A stretch of 64,000 nucleotides of DNA from positions 1 through 64,000 of the forward strand of contig CALBLK010000020.1 of NCBI GenBank assembly GCA_937895845.1, given 5' to 3'. Every line of letters begins with the position of its first letter. Position 1 is the stretch's first letter. Source of the DNA: an uncultured Prevotella sp. GTDB taxonomy: Bacteria > Bacteroidota > Bacteroidia > Bacteroidales > Bacteroidaceae. A model generated the notes under the pieces. It made no database searches and was not told the DNA's origin. It worked only from the letters and a program-made list of their open reading frames with translations. A program made the translations under genes and the position numbers. Positions 16,543 through 25,884 of this stretch are shown here, piece by piece.

Positions 16543-18135
16543 ATGAAGACTGCAAAAAGACTTTTGGCAACGGTGTTCGGCCTCGGCTTGTCAGTAACAG
16601 GGCTGAACGCCCAAGTCACCGTGCAACCACCCGTCATGGGATGGAGTTCCTGGAACACCTACCATGTGAACATCAGCGACTCGCTCATCATGCGGCAGGC
16701 CGACGCCTTGGTTGCCACCGGCCTGAAAGACTGCGGCTACCGATATGTCAATGTCGACGACGGCTTCTTTGGCCACCGCGACGCTTCGGGCAAGATGCAT
16801 GCCCATCCCCAACGTTTCCCCAACGGCTTGCGAGGCGTGTCAGACCATATCCATGCGCTCGGGCTGAAGGCTGGCATCTATTCGGATGCCGGCAGCAACA
16901 CCTGCGGCTCACGCTATGACAACGACCCCAACGGATTTGGCGCCGGACTCTACGGTCACGAAGACCAGGATGCGCAGCTCTATTTCAAGGAGTGGAACTT
17001 TGACTTTATCAAGATTGACTATTGCGGTGCCGGCACCGAACTCAACCTGGAGGAGCGCCGCCGCTACACGGAGATACGGCAGGCCATTGACCGGACGGGC
17101 CGCAACGACGTGTCGGTCAACATCTGCCGCTGGGCCTTCCCCGGCACCTGGGCCAAGGACTTGGCCGCCTCGTGGCGCATCAGTCCCGACATCAGGCCAA
17201 GGTGGAACTCGGTGAAGAATATCATCGGCATGAACATGCCCCTGTCGGCTTACTGCCGCGACGGACATTACAACGATATGGACATGCTCGAAATCGGCCG
17301 CGGGCTGAAACCCTGCGAGGAGGAAGTCCATTTCGGCATGTGGTGCATGATGAGCTCGCCGCTGCTCATCGGATGCGACTTGACCAAAATCAAGGACCAA
17401 TCACTGGCCCTGCTCAAGAACAGGGAACTCATTGCCATCAACCAAGACTCGCTGGCCCTGCAAGCCTATCCTGTGATGGAAAAGAACGGCACCTATGTAC
17501 TGGTGAAAGACCTTCATCAGCGCCGTGGCACGGTGCGTGCCGTCGCCCTGTACAACCCGACAGACTCTGTGGCCCACTTCTCCGTTCCCCTTGCAGAACT
17601 GGAACTGGGCGGCCGGGTGAAGCTCCGCGACCTGGTACGCCGGAGAAATCTGAAAAGCGTAAGGGACAGCATTGTCAGCGACCTTCCTGCCCACAGCGTC
17701 CTGATTGTGCGGGCCGAGGCCGCCCGGAGGCTTGAACCGTCACGCTACGAGGCCGAGTGGGGCTATCTGCCCTGCTTCAACAACCTTGGCAAGGACAAGA
17801 GGCTTGTGCTCTACGCCAGCACCCCCGGAGCGTCGGGTGGCATGACCGTGGCCTATCTTGGAGGACGCAAAGAAAACGTTATCCGCTGGGACCGCGTGTA
17901 CAGTGAGCGGGGCGGGCACTATGACATGACCATCACCTACCAGCCTGCCCCCCTCCGGGGCTTGCAAGTGTGCGTCAACGGCCATACAACCACGCTCGCC
18001 GGACTCCAGACCGAGGGGCCGCTCGCCACTGTTACCATCCCTGTCACGCTGAAGCCCGGCAGCAACACCGTTGAGATGGGCAATCCCTATGCCTGGGCTG
18101 TGGACATTGACAAGTTTGAACTGACACGCCGATAA
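16543..18135 (+). CDS. Secreted GH27 glycosidase (alpha-galactosidase-like)
   Basis: The 530-residue protein has a signal peptide ending at LNAQ and a GH27 barrel over about residues 30-300 (PPVMGWSSWNTYHVN, YVNVDDGFF, GLKAGIYSDAG). The nucleophile is probably Asp159 in FIKIDYCG, and the acid/base Asp216 in RISPDIRPRW. NDMDMLEIG and MSSPLLIGCDL are further family marks. A beta-sandwich follows (about 310-395). The last 130 residues resemble a carbohydrate-binding module of the CBM6/CBM35 type (HYDMTITYQ, NTVEMGNPYAWAVDIDKFEL). Alpha-galactosidase is most likely; beta-L-arabinopyranosidase is a known alternative in GH27. It is followed after 12 bases by a rhamnosidase gene. Confidence 0.88.
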   Translation: MKTAKRLLATVFGLGLSVTGLNAQVTVQPPVMGWSSWNTYHVNISDSLIMRQADALVATGLKDCGYRYVNVDDGFFGHRDASGKMHAHPQRFPNGLRGVSDHIHALGLKAGIYSDAGSNTCGSRYDNDPNGFGAGLYGHEDQDAQLYFKEWNFDFIKIDYCGAGTELNLEERRRYTEIRQAIDRTGRNDVSVNICRWAFPGTWAKDLAASWRISPDIRPRWNSVKNIIGMNMPLSAYCRDGHYNDMDMLEIGRGLKPCEEEVHFGMWCMMSSPLLIGCDLTKIKDQSLALLKNRELIAINQDSLALQAYPVMEKNGTYVLVKDLHQRRGTVRAVALYNPTDSVAHFSVPLAELELGGRVKLRDLVRRRNLKSVRDSIVSDLPAHSVLIVRAEAARRLEPSRYEAEWGYLPCFNNLGKDKRLVLYASTPGASGGMTVAYLGGRKENVIRWDRVYSERGGHYDMTITYQPAPLRGLQVCVNGHTTTLAGLQTEGPLATVTIPVTLKPGSNTVEMGNPYAWAVDIDKFELTRR

Positions 18136-18147
18136 AGTGACAAGGCC

Positions 18148-20856
18148 ATGAACATGAAGAGCTTCCTGCTGCCGGCCTTATGGCTGGCAGTTTCCGCCGT
18201 CCAGGCCCAGGTTACACTGACCCACCTTACGGTTGAAGGCCGGCAAGCCCCGGTGGGGATAGATGTCATGTCACCCCGCTTTGGCTGGCAGATTCAGTCT
18301 CCACGCCGCAACGTCAGACAGAAGGCGTACCATATTCTTGTCGCCTCCACCCGGGAGAAAATAAACAGGGGGGAGGGCGATGTGTGGGACAGCGGCACTG
18401 TCAGGTCTGACAGCTCGCAGTGGGTTCCCCTGCCTCCGTCGGTCACGCTACAGCCCGGCCGCCCCTATTACTGGAAAGTGATGGCCGTGACCAACAGGGG
18501 GACTTCCCCCTGGAGCCCCACAGCTACCTGGTCGGCGGGGCTGCTCACACCGAACAACTGGGCTGGCCAGTGGATAGGCATCGACAGCTTGATGCCCTGG
18601 GACCGGGTGGAGCGTCACAGCCGCCTGTCGGCCCGCTATCTCCGCAAGAGCTTTTCCACCAGGCAGGCTCCCGTCAGCCGGGCCATGATGTACATCTCGG
18701 GACTGGGCAACTACACTTTGTCGGTCAACGGCCGGCGGGTGGGGTGCGATGTGCTCACCCCCCTGCCCACCGACTACACCAAGACGGTGGCTTACGACAG
18801 CTATGACGTGACAAAGTTCCTTGACCGTGACAACGCCATCGGCGTAACTCTTGAGGGAGGGCATTATTTCGCGCAGACCCAGAACTACCAGACGAACGTC
18901 CGCACCACTTACGGTCTGCCCAGGCTCCGCGCCCATCTTGCCATCGAGTATGCCGACGGAACGGCAGACACTGTCGCCACCGATTCCACCTGGCGCATCT
19001 GGGCCGACGGCCCCGTGCGCTATGCCAACGAGTATGACGGTGAGCTCTACGATGCCAACCGGAGCATGGACGGCTGGGACTGTCCCGGCTATGCTGACAG
19101 CCTGTGGATGAAGGCCCGGGCGGTGGCGCCTCCGGGCGGCGTGCTCTGCGGGGCGCTGGCTCCCAACATGAGTGTCTACCAGACCGAGCGTCCCGTGGCT
19201 GTACACCGGTACGGCCGGCGCTACATAGTGGATTTCGGCACCAACAATGCCGGACGCGTCCGCCTGCGAACAGGGCAGGTCGCCAAGGGCGACACGGTAT
19301 GTGTCCGCCATTCCGAACTACTCGGGCAGGGTGACAGCACACTCTATGTGGCCAACCTGCGCAGTGCCGAGGCTACAGCCCGCTATGTGTCTGACGGGAG
19401 GACGGCCGAGTGGGCGCCCGAGTTTACGTACTATGGCTTTCGCTATGCCGAAGTGACGGGAATGGAACAACTGACACCCGACCAGATTTGCCGCGAACTG
19501 ATTGCCGACCGCATGGACGATGCCCACACCGGCTTCAGTGTGACCGACCGCAACGGCCATGACATGCTCAACCGCATTGTGGCCAACGCTCGCCGCGGGG
19601 TGCGGAGCAACTACAAGGGCATCCCCATCGACTGCCCGCAGCGCGACGAGCGGATGCCCTGGCTGGGCGACCGCACCACGGGATGCCTGGGCGAGAGCTA
19701 TCTGATGAACAACCACGGCCTCTACACAAAATGGAGCCGCGACCTCCGCGACGGACAGCTGCCTGACGGACGTGTCAGCGACGTGACACCCGCCTACTGG
19801 CGACTGTATAACACCAACGTGACGTGGCCGGCCGCCTTTCCCATGGTCTGCGACATGCTCTACCGCCAGTATGGCGACCTCCGCCCCATGGCCGACAGTT
19901 ATGCAGCCATCAAGAGATTCCTGATGATGATACGCCGCAAGAACTACAAGGACGGCCTTGTGCCCTACGACCGCTATGGCGACTGGTGCGTGCCGCCCGA
20001 ATCACCACGTCTGGTACACAGCAAAGACCCGGCCCGCAAGACCGACGGCCAGCTCATCTCGTCGACCTACTATTATTACCTCTGCCGGCTGATGGCCCGC
20101 TACGCCCGCTTGCTCGGCCACGTGGCCGACACGCCCTACTTTGAAACTGAAGCCGCCACCACACTTGCAGCCGTCAACAGGACTTACCTCAAGGACGGCA
20201 ACTACGCCAATGCCACCGTCACGGCCAACCTGCTTCCGCTGGCCATGGGAATGGTGCCACACGACCAGGAAGCCACGGTGCGCGACAATCTTCTGGAGAC
20301 CATCGTGGCCAAGAACGGCACTCACATCTCTGCCGGGGTCATCGGCATCCAGTGGCTCATGCGCTACCTGTCGTCTGCGGGTCATTCGGATGTCGCCTAC
20401 CGGCTGGCAATGACCGACACCTACCCCGGCTGGGGCTACATGGTCAAGAACGGGGCCACCACCATCTGGGAACTCTGGAACGGCAACACGGCAGATCCCT
20501 CGATGAACAGCGGCAACCACGTGATGCTGCTGGGCGACCTGCTACCCTGGTGCTATGAAAACCTGGGCGGAATCCAGCCCGACAGCATACGGCCGGGATT
20601 CAAGCACATCATCATGAAGCCCGACTTCTCCGTGCCTGAGATAAGCGGCGTAACTGTTTCCCACCCCTCGCCTTACGGCGTGATTCACAGCACTTACACG
20701 CGACAGGAAGGACATGTCTGCTGGACAGTCGGCATACCGGCCAACACCACCGCAGAGGTACACTTGCCCACCGGAAAGGTAAAGCGGATAGGATCGGGGC
20801 AGTGGACATTCAACGTGAAAGACTGCCAGCAGCGCAACAGGCCAAAAGCAAAATAA
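18148..20856 (+). CDS. Secreted GH78 alpha-L-rhamnosidase
   Basis: This 902-residue protein has a signal peptide ending at VQAQ (Met1 or Met3 could start it). The layout is that of GH78: an N-terminal beta domain (LTVEGRQAPVGIDVMSPRFG), a second beta domain with YLRKSF and YISGLGNYTLSVNG (about 150-320), then an alpha/alpha barrel (about 440-790) and a C-terminal beta sandwich. The conserved acid-site segment IDCPQRDERMPWLGD is at about residues 494-508. It would release terminal alpha-L-rhamnose from plant polysaccharides such as rhamnogalacturonan or arabinogalactan. With the GH27 enzyme it forms a two-gene unit, acting in the periplasm or at the cell surface. Confidence 0.92.
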   Translation: MNMKSFLLPALWLAVSAVQAQVTLTHLTVEGRQAPVGIDVMSPRFGWQIQSPRRNVRQKAYHILVASTREKINRGEGDVWDSGTVRSDSSQWVPLPPSVTLQPGRPYYWKVMAVTNRGTSPWSPTATWSAGLLTPNNWAGQWIGIDSLMPWDRVERHSRLSARYLRKSFSTRQAPVSRAMMYISGLGNYTLSVNGRRVGCDVLTPLPTDYTKTVAYDSYDVTKFLDRDNAIGVTLEGGHYFAQTQNYQTNVRTTYGLPRLRAHLAIEYADGTADTVATDSTWRIWADGPVRYANEYDGELYDANRSMDGWDCPGYADSLWMKARAVAPPGGVLCGALAPNMSVYQTERPVAVHRYGRRYIVDFGTNNAGRVRLRTGQVAKGDTVCVRHSELLGQGDSTLYVANLRSAEATARYVSDGRTAEWAPEFTYYGFRYAEVTGMEQLTPDQICRELIADRMDDAHTGFSVTDRNGHDMLNRIVANARRGVRSNYKGIPIDCPQRDERMPWLGDRTTGCLGESYLMNNHGLYTKWSRDLRDGQLPDGRVSDVTPAYWRLYNTNVTWPAAFPMVCDMLYRQYGDLRPMADSYAAIKRFLMMIRRKNYKDGLVPYDRYGDWCVPPESPRLVHSKDPARKTDGQLISSTYYYYLCRLMARYARLLGHVADTPYFETEAATTLAAVNRTYLKDGNYANATVTANLLPLAMGMVPHDQEATVRDNLLETIVAKNGTHISAGVIGIQWLMRYLSSAGHSDVAYRLAMTDTYPGWGYMVKNGATTIWELWNGNTADPSMNSGNHVMLLGDLLPWCYENLGGIQPDSIRPGFKHIIMKPDFSVPEISGVTVSHPSPYGVIHSTYTRQEGHVCWTVGIPANTTAEVHLPTGKVKRIGSGQWTFNVKDCQQRNRPKAK

Positions 20857-20903
20857 GAAAACTGTTTTCCGGCATCCACTGACATGAAATAAATTCGAAT
20901 AGT

Positions 20904-20936
20904 TTTGAACAACTGCTCATTTTTTTATTAACTTTG
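20904..20936 (+). promoter_or_regulatory. Promoter of the large LRR protein
   Basis: TTTG (20904-20907), 21 bases, TAACTTTG (20929-20936) match the Bacteroidota promoter exactly. The predicted transcription start leaves a leader of about 150 bases before the ATG at 21092. Confidence 0.75.
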
Positions 20937-21091
20937 CCACGCAAAAGGGGAGTTGCATGACTTTTATGCGGCATCGGAGTTGCGCAAGTTCCCAGGCACG
21001 CTCACGCTCTGTGATTGCGACAAGACCATTATTCACAGAGACAAACAGGATAAGATGCCGCTAATCCATAACAACAAACACACTTACAGTT

Positions 21092-24000
21092 ATGAAAAAG
21101 TACTTACTGCTTTTGTTCGCAATGGTGATGTCTGCGGCGACGGCTTTCGCTGCCGATGACAACACCATTACAATGACCACGTCGAAAGCCGCAGGCACAG
21201 CTGTCACCTTGGATGCCTACACATCATCCAAAGACGAGGCTTTCACCGTAGACTGGGGCGACGGTGAGGTGAAAACCTACAACATCAACCCCGATGACTA
21301 CGGATACTCCAGACGCATCAGAACCCAAATCAAGGGTTCAACCATCACCATCAAGGGAAAGATGGTACACATGGAACTGAGAGAGGCCGGCCTGACGCAA
21401 GTCACGCTTGCCGGGCAGTCAAGCCTTGAGAAACTTGACCTGCGCGAAAACGAAATCGCATCGTTCCAGTTCGACCAGCTGCCCGCCATGAAAGACCTCG
21501 ACCTTTCAAGCAACAAGCTCACGGCGTTTGACGCAACAGGAATGAAACAGCTTCAGGAACTCACCCTGAATGACAACCTGCTTGACAGCTACAAATTCAA
21601 TATCACCGACGCTGCTGAAACGCTGAAAGAGCTGAATGTCTCGAACAATGGCAAGAACTTCATCACCCTGAACCTCATCGCCTTCACAGCGCTCGAAACA
21701 TTCTACTGCAATGACAACCCTGAGTTCACCACAGCGGTGTTTGCCGACAACAACGACAAGCTCAGGAGAATCAGCATGAACAACTGCTACGTGATGCACT
21801 TCTATTCGCGCGCTCTGCCAAACCTGCAATCGCTGAACCTGTCGAACAACGCGCTGCGCGAACTTGAAGAGGGCGACTACCCCAATCTCCGCACGCTGTC
21901 GGTAAACGGCAATCACCTGAAAAGCCTCGACGTGACAAAGTTCACCAAGCTCGAGAGCCTGTACTGCGGCAACAACAAAATCACCTCGCTCAACGTGGCA
22001 AACTGCCCGGACCTGACCACCCTTAACTGCGACAGCATTGACATCACAAAGCTCGATGTGTCAAACAACAAGAGCCTGTCCTACCTCTCGGTGAACGGCA
22101 CAAAGCTGTCAAAGCTCGACCTAAAAGGTATCAGGACCATCACCACGCTGAACATCAGCAACACCGACATACGGTACATCCCGATGGAAGACCTGTACAG
22201 TCTGCGTGAATTCCGCGCACGCAACACCAAGTGCTCGTTCTTCTACTTCAACTACGTGAACACCTGGGGAAGATTCAACTATGTTGACATCCGCGACAAC
22301 AAGCTGATGACCGGAAACTCCATGAACTTCACGCTGCGCACACTGCCGCAGGCCTATTCGGAATACAGCAATTCGCTGCTCATAGCAGGCTCCAACGGGG
22401 AAACGGCCGACACGGACTACCCTACATCCAACGACATGAATTGGAAAATAGACGTGCAGGGCGACGGCACGGCGAAGAACGAGGCTGTGCCCGTTACGGT
22501 CGACGCCACCAACACCGGCGAGACCGTTACCGTAACAGGCTCGTTCGGCGGAATATCGGGAGACCAGACATTCAGCTTCACCAAATACTCCACCACCGGC
22601 GGCACGTTCACCGTCTCGCAGTGGTCGGGAGCTTACTGGCAGCAGCTGACTGACGTAACCACGTCGGCAAAGGCCGGTGTGGCCATCCACATCACACCCA
22701 CGCCTGCCGAGGGCTATGTCTACGACGGAGTGATTGTAAACGGCGAGAAGATTGACGAGGAGTGGTTCACCGTGAACGGCGAGGCAACAATCAAGCCCGT
22801 GTTCCGCGCCGAGGCTCGCAAGATTTCGTTCACCGCCCCCGTCGGGCAGAGCCTGTCGTTCCAGATGGCAGTCATGAAAGATGCCGAGAAGAACGTGCAA
22901 GTAGACTGGGGTAACGGTGCGAAGATGGAGTATGAGCTGTCCGACACCAAACGCACGCGCATCGACGGCACAGCCGCAACGCCTGCAGACGCAACGGCAA
23001 AGGAGTCGACCATCACCATCTACGGCGACGTTGACCAGCTCAACCTCGAGAGCTACGGCGAATACGGACTGGAGATGGGAGCATGGGACAACCAGGTGTC
23101 AAGCATTGACCTGAGCGGCAACGACCGGCTCACACTGCTCAACCTCTACATGAACCCGATAAAGACTCTCGATGTGAGCAACCAGACAGGGCTGCTCTAT
23201 CTTGACTGCTCTTACTGCGAACTGGACCGGCTTGACGTGACCAAGAACACCAAGCTGCAAAATCTTCTCTGCTACGGCAACGCGCTGACCCAGCTTGACC
23301 TCTCGAAGAACACGGAGCTGGAAACTTTGAGCGCGCGCGTAAACAAGCTCGAGGCCATTGACTTCACCAACAACCCCAAGCTGCAAGAGGTGATTGTCAA
23401 CAACAACAGCCTTTCGTCCATCAGCGTGGCCAACCTGCCTGAACTCGTCAGCCTTAACGTGGCAAGCAACAAGCTGACCGCCATTGACGTGAGCAAGAAC
23501 ACGAAACTGCAGGAACTGGGTGTAGGCAACAACAAGCTGACCGACCTCAACCTTGACAGCAACAAGGACTTGCGCAGCCTCTCGTTCAACAACAACGCCA
23601 TACAGATTCTTGACCTGAGCCAGCTGAAAGAGCTGCGGCTGGTGAACTGCGGCGGCAACAACATGACGGCCTGCGACCTCAACCAGTTCTACAAAGACCT
23701 GCCCCAATACCCCACGCTGACAAAGGAGGAGCAGGAGGCCATAAAGGGCGCAACACTTACCGTCCTCACCGGCACGGAGGCCACTCCGAACGATGCCAAA
23801 GGCTCGGACACCTCTATCGCCACCGACAAGGGATGGATTGCCAGCATGACGGGCAACGGCTCGGGCTGCGACTTCACATGGATCTACATCGGAGCGGCCG
23901 AGAACGGCACCATCGCCTTGAAAGACGCTGACGGAAACGACATCCTGTCGGGTGGCAGGGTTAAGCGCAACTCTCCCATCACGCTCATCGCGACACCTGC

Positions 24001-24334
24001 CACAGGCTACACGCTCGACAGGGTGACCGTTAACGGCAATGCCATCGAGGGCACCGAGTTCAAGGTTTCGCGCATTTCTACCGTTACTGCCACGTTCAAG
24101 CTCGCCACCGGCATTGACGCTGCAAAAGCGGCAGAAAGCAAGGCATACTCTTCCAACGGCACAATCGTCACCTCGGTGGCCGAGGGCGCAACAGCCGAAA
24201 TCTACGGCACCAACGGCCAGAGGGTCTGCAAGGTTGCTGCCGGAACATCGATCGTTCCCGTTGCCGGCGGCACCTATATCGTCCGCATAAAGGGTGGTGC
24301 GTCGGCAAAGACCGTGAAAGTGAACGTGAAGTAG
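21092..24334 (+). CDS. Secreted leucine-rich-repeat protein with type IX sorting domain
   Basis: The 1080-residue protein has a signal peptide (1-20) and two similar halves. Each half begins with a short beta segment bearing a GDG-type motif (VDWGDGEVKTYN near 53-65; VDWGNGAKMEYE near 606-617). Each then has an LRR block (about 90-430 and 655-890; repeats of the LxxLxxLDLSxNxLT kind, as in LKSLDVTKFTKLESLYCGNN). Each ends in a beta domain like the listerial InlB B-repeat (about 500-575 and 950-1020). The last 75 residues end in AEIYGTNGQRVCKV and TYIVRIKGG, a type A sorting domain for type IX secretion. It is probably a cell-surface adhesin or binding protein; ligand unknown. It has its own promoter and terminator. 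Confidence 0.85.
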   Translation: MKKYLLLLFAMVMSAATAFAADDNTITMTTSKAAGTAVTLDAYTSSKDEAFTVDWGDGEVKTYNINPDDYGYSRRIRTQIKGSTITIKGKMVHMELREAGLTQVTLAGQSSLEKLDLRENEIASFQFDQLPAMKDLDLSSNKLTAFDATGMKQLQELTLNDNLLDSYKFNITDAAETLKELNVSNNGKNFITLNLIAFTALETFYCNDNPEFTTAVFADNNDKLRRISMNNCYVMHFYSRALPNLQSLNLSNNALRELEEGDYPNLRTLSVNGNHLKSLDVTKFTKLESLYCGNNKITSLNVANCPDLTTLNCDSIDITKLDVSNNKSLSYLSVNGTKLSKLDLKGIRTITTLNISNTDIRYIPMEDLYSLREFRARNTKCSFFYFNYVNTWGRFNYVDIRDNKLMTGNSMNFTLRTLPQAYSEYSNSLLIAGSNGETADTDYPTSNDMNWKIDVQGDGTAKNEAVPVTVDATNTGETVTVTGSFGGISGDQTFSFTKYSTTGGTFTVSQWSGAYWQQLTDVTTSAKAGVAIHITPTPAEGYVYDGVIVNGEKIDEEWFTVNGEATIKPVFRAEARKISFTAPVGQSLSFQMAVMKDAEKNVQVDWGNGAKMEYELSDTKRTRIDGTAATPADATAKESTITIYGDVDQLNLESYGEYGLEMGAWDNQVSSIDLSGNDRLTLLNLYMNPIKTLDVSNQTGLLYLDCSYCELDRLDVTKNTKLQNLLCYGNALTQLDLSKNTELETLSARVNKLEAIDFTNNPKLQEVIVNNNSLSSISVANLPELVSLNVASNKLTAIDVSKNTKLQELGVGNNKLTDLNLDSNKDLRSLSFNNNAIQILDLSQLKELRLVNCGGNNMTACDLNQFYKDLPQYPTLTKEEQEAIKGATLTVLTGTEATPNDAKGSDTSIATDKGWIASMTGNGSGCDFTWIYIGAAENGTIALKDADGNDILSGGRVKRNSPITLIATPATGYTLDRVTVNGNAIEGTEFKVSRISTVTATFKLATGIDAAKAAESKAYSSNGTIVTSVAEGATAEIYGTNGQRVCKVAAGTSIVPVAGGTYIVRIKGGASAKTVKVNVK

Positions 24335-24350
24335 AAACCTTTTCATCTGA

Positions 24351-24396
24351 AATAAAGCAGGAGGAAAACGCTTCGTTTTCCTCCTGCTTTATTTTT
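24351..24396 (+). terminator. Strong intrinsic terminator after the LRR gene
   Basis: AATAAAGCAGGAGGAAAACG pairs perfectly with CGTTTTCCTCCTGCTTTATT around a short CTT loop, followed by more T residues. The stem is about 20 bp and flanked by A and T runs, so it could also act on the opposite strand. Confidence 0.9.
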
Positions 24397-24397
24397 C

Positions 24398-24491
24398 ACC
24401 CAAATCGGCCATTGGGTTTAACCCCGGATTGCAGCTTGCTTCGGACTGCTCGCAACAGAAGCGCTGAAGCCATAGCGGCTATGACTATGAA
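24398..24491 (+). repeat. Dispersed ~90-bp repeat, copy A
   Basis: This non-coding stretch aligns almost without gaps to 38592-38690 and to the reverse complement of 33800-33887. Shared blocks are ACCCAAATCGGNCATT, CCCGGNTTGC and GAAGCCATAGCGGCTATG (GAAGGCATAGCGGGCTATG in copy B). The CATAG/CTATG pair forms a small hairpin. It directly follows the terminator of the LRR gene. Confidence 0.65.
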
Positions 24492-24537
24492 CATGGTACC
24501 CTGTCCCTCTGCCTGGATAAGCGCACAGGGCTGGCAC

Positions 24538-24566
24538 AAAAAAAAAGAGACCTTAAAGGTCTCTTT
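24538..24566 (-). terminator. Terminator of the tRNA-Arg transcript
   Basis: On the minus strand AAAGAGACC and GGTCTCTTT pair (24558-24566 with 24544-24552), followed by a T run. It begins two bases after the tRNA 3' end. Confidence 0.85.
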
Positions 24567-24567
24567 G

Positions 24568-24641
24568 TGACTCCTATAGGATTCAAACCTATAACCTTCT
24601 GATCCGTAGTCAGATGCTCTATTCAGTTGAGCTAAGGAGCC
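24568..24641 (-). tRNA. tRNA-Arg (anticodon ACG)
   Basis: The 74-base cloverleaf folds fully. The acceptor stem GGCTCCT pairs with AGGAGTC (one G-T). The D arm is GCTC/GAGC, the anticodon arm TCTGA/TCAGA with loop CTACGGA, and the T arm ATAGG/CCTAT with loop TTTGAAT. The anticodon is ACG, decoding arginine CGN codons after deamination to inosine by TadA. The CCA end is not encoded, which makes the cca gene necessary for it. A promoter and a terminator flank it, so it is transcribed alone. Confidence 0.97.
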
Positions 24642-24675
24642 ATTTGCGTTAAGGCTGTTTTCCTTATTGCGTTTG

Positions 24676-24707
24676 CAAAGGTAGCGCTTTATTTCGTCCC
24701 AACCAAA
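24676..24707 (-). promoter_or_regulatory. Promoter of tRNA-Arg
   Basis: On the minus strand TTTG (24704-24707), 20 bases, TACCTTTG (24676-24683) match the Bacteroidota promoter exactly, about 35 bases before the mature tRNA. Confidence 0.85.
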
Positions 24708-24915
24708 TTTTTGGAGAACTTTCTTTGCAGGAGAGACATTTTTTGCAAAAAGAAAAAGAATCAGGAATTATCTGGAACATCTCATCCGCTAAGAATTCAA
24801 GTTATTCTTTACATGGATTTGCAGATTCAATAAGAATGGAAAACACAAGTATGAGCCAGAAAAATACTCATACAAGCATTCCAACGCCTATTCCCCCGGT
24901 GTCGTTATAAACACG
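24708..24915. other. A+T-rich non-coding stretch after the methyltransferase gene
   Basis: Base composition changes here from the GC-rich backbone to A+T-rich DNA. A 61-codon plus-strand frame (24725-24910) shows no recognisable family and is not called. An EcoRI recognition sequence, GAATTC, lies at 24793-24798. This is the left junction of the restriction-modification island. Confidence 0.4.
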
Positions 24916-25884
24916 TTATAGACTGCCAAGTACCCTCTTGTTCTTTATGAGTATTCTAAAATATGGGCATTTCCCATTTATACGTAAATCCTTACCGTCG
25001 TCTCCTTTCCGAAATTTGACAATATCAAATTGCTCTGGGTTATATTTATGGAGAAATGTGACAGGAACCCCTATTAGTCCTTTGTAATCATATGGAATGT
25101 CTTGTGTGCGATTAACATTAATTCCATTGCAATTGTCGTATATGGGATATGCATCCTCATTTCCACTATACGCCTTATTTAATTCCAAATCAGCATGGCG
25201 TTGGTTCAGTTCCAAATTTGTTAGCCACAGGCAACCATTTGTGGCTATTATATTCTGTCCTTTTTCATTCACTTTTACTTCTGTACCATAAAGTCGGTAA
25301 TCGTTAGGAACTATAAAGCCTGAGATGCCACGACCGAGGTTCACGCCTAACCACGCCTTGTTTTTTTGTATTAAATTAAATATTTCTTTATATGTGATGG
25401 CGTTTACATTGCCTATAATAAGGAATTGCTTATTATGTCTCACGATTTGCGAAACGAACTCACGGAATAAAGAAAAAGGGGGATTGGTCACTACAATATC
25501 AGACTGTTCTAAAAGCTCCAAACACTCAGGACTTCTGAAATCCCCATCTCCTTTGAATGGAAATATACGCTCCGAATCTTCCCGTCCATCATATATACAA
25601 TAAAAAGCTTGTTCATTTGCTTGTTGTGTAAATAAGTCCATAGACTTTTCCTTATAGCATGATGCTATAAGTTTACGTAACCCCAAAGAATGAAAATTAT
25701 CGTGAAAGAACCTATAAAAGTTACTTGTTCTAGAATCGTCACAATTACAATATACCACTTTGTTCTTAAAACAATTAGGATAATATTGTAATTCTCTTTC
25801 TATGTCACAAAGTTGTGTGTAAAATTCATCATTCTTTGATTTCTTTGCTTTCTTCAGTAATATGTTTGATGCCTGCCTTGTCAT
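24916..25884 (-). CDS. EcoRI-type adenine DNA methyltransferase
   Basis: The 322-residue protein matches the EcoRI modification methylase, which methylates the second adenine of GAATTC. The catalytic motif IV is IVVTNPPFSLFREFV (about residues 130-144). Other segments I recognise from M.EcoRI are KKAKKSKNDEFYTQ, DIERELQYY, VVYCNCDDSRTSNFYRFF, LGRGISGFIVP and INGKCPYFRILIKNKR. Length is about that of M.EcoRI (326). The ATG overlaps the stop of the endonuclease gene (ATGA, 25881-25884), and no separate promoter is seen. It appears intact. Base composition is much richer in A and T than the flanking genes, indicating acquisition by transfer. Confidence 0.92.
   Translation of the reverse strand: MTRQASNILLKKAKKSKNDEFYTQLCDIERELQYYPNCFKNKVVYCNCDDSRTSNFYRFFHDNFHSLGLRKLIASCYKEKSMDLFTQQANEQAFYCIYDGREDSERIFPFKGDGDFRSPECLELLEQSDIVVTNPPFSLFREFVSQIVRHNKQFLIIGNVNAITYKEIFNLIQKNKAWLGVNLGRGISGFIVPNDYRLYGTEVKVNEKGQNIIATNGCLWLTNLELNQRHADLELNKAYSGNEDAYPIYDNCNGINVNRTQDIPYDYKGLIGVPVTFLHKYNPEQFDIVKFRKGDDGKDLRINGKCPYFRILIKNKRVLGSL

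Noticed and set aside
24568..24641. tRNA-Arg as the attachment site of an integrated element
   Set aside because: The A+T-rich island lies on the 5' side, no copy of the tRNA 3' end is seen on the far side, and there is no integrase.
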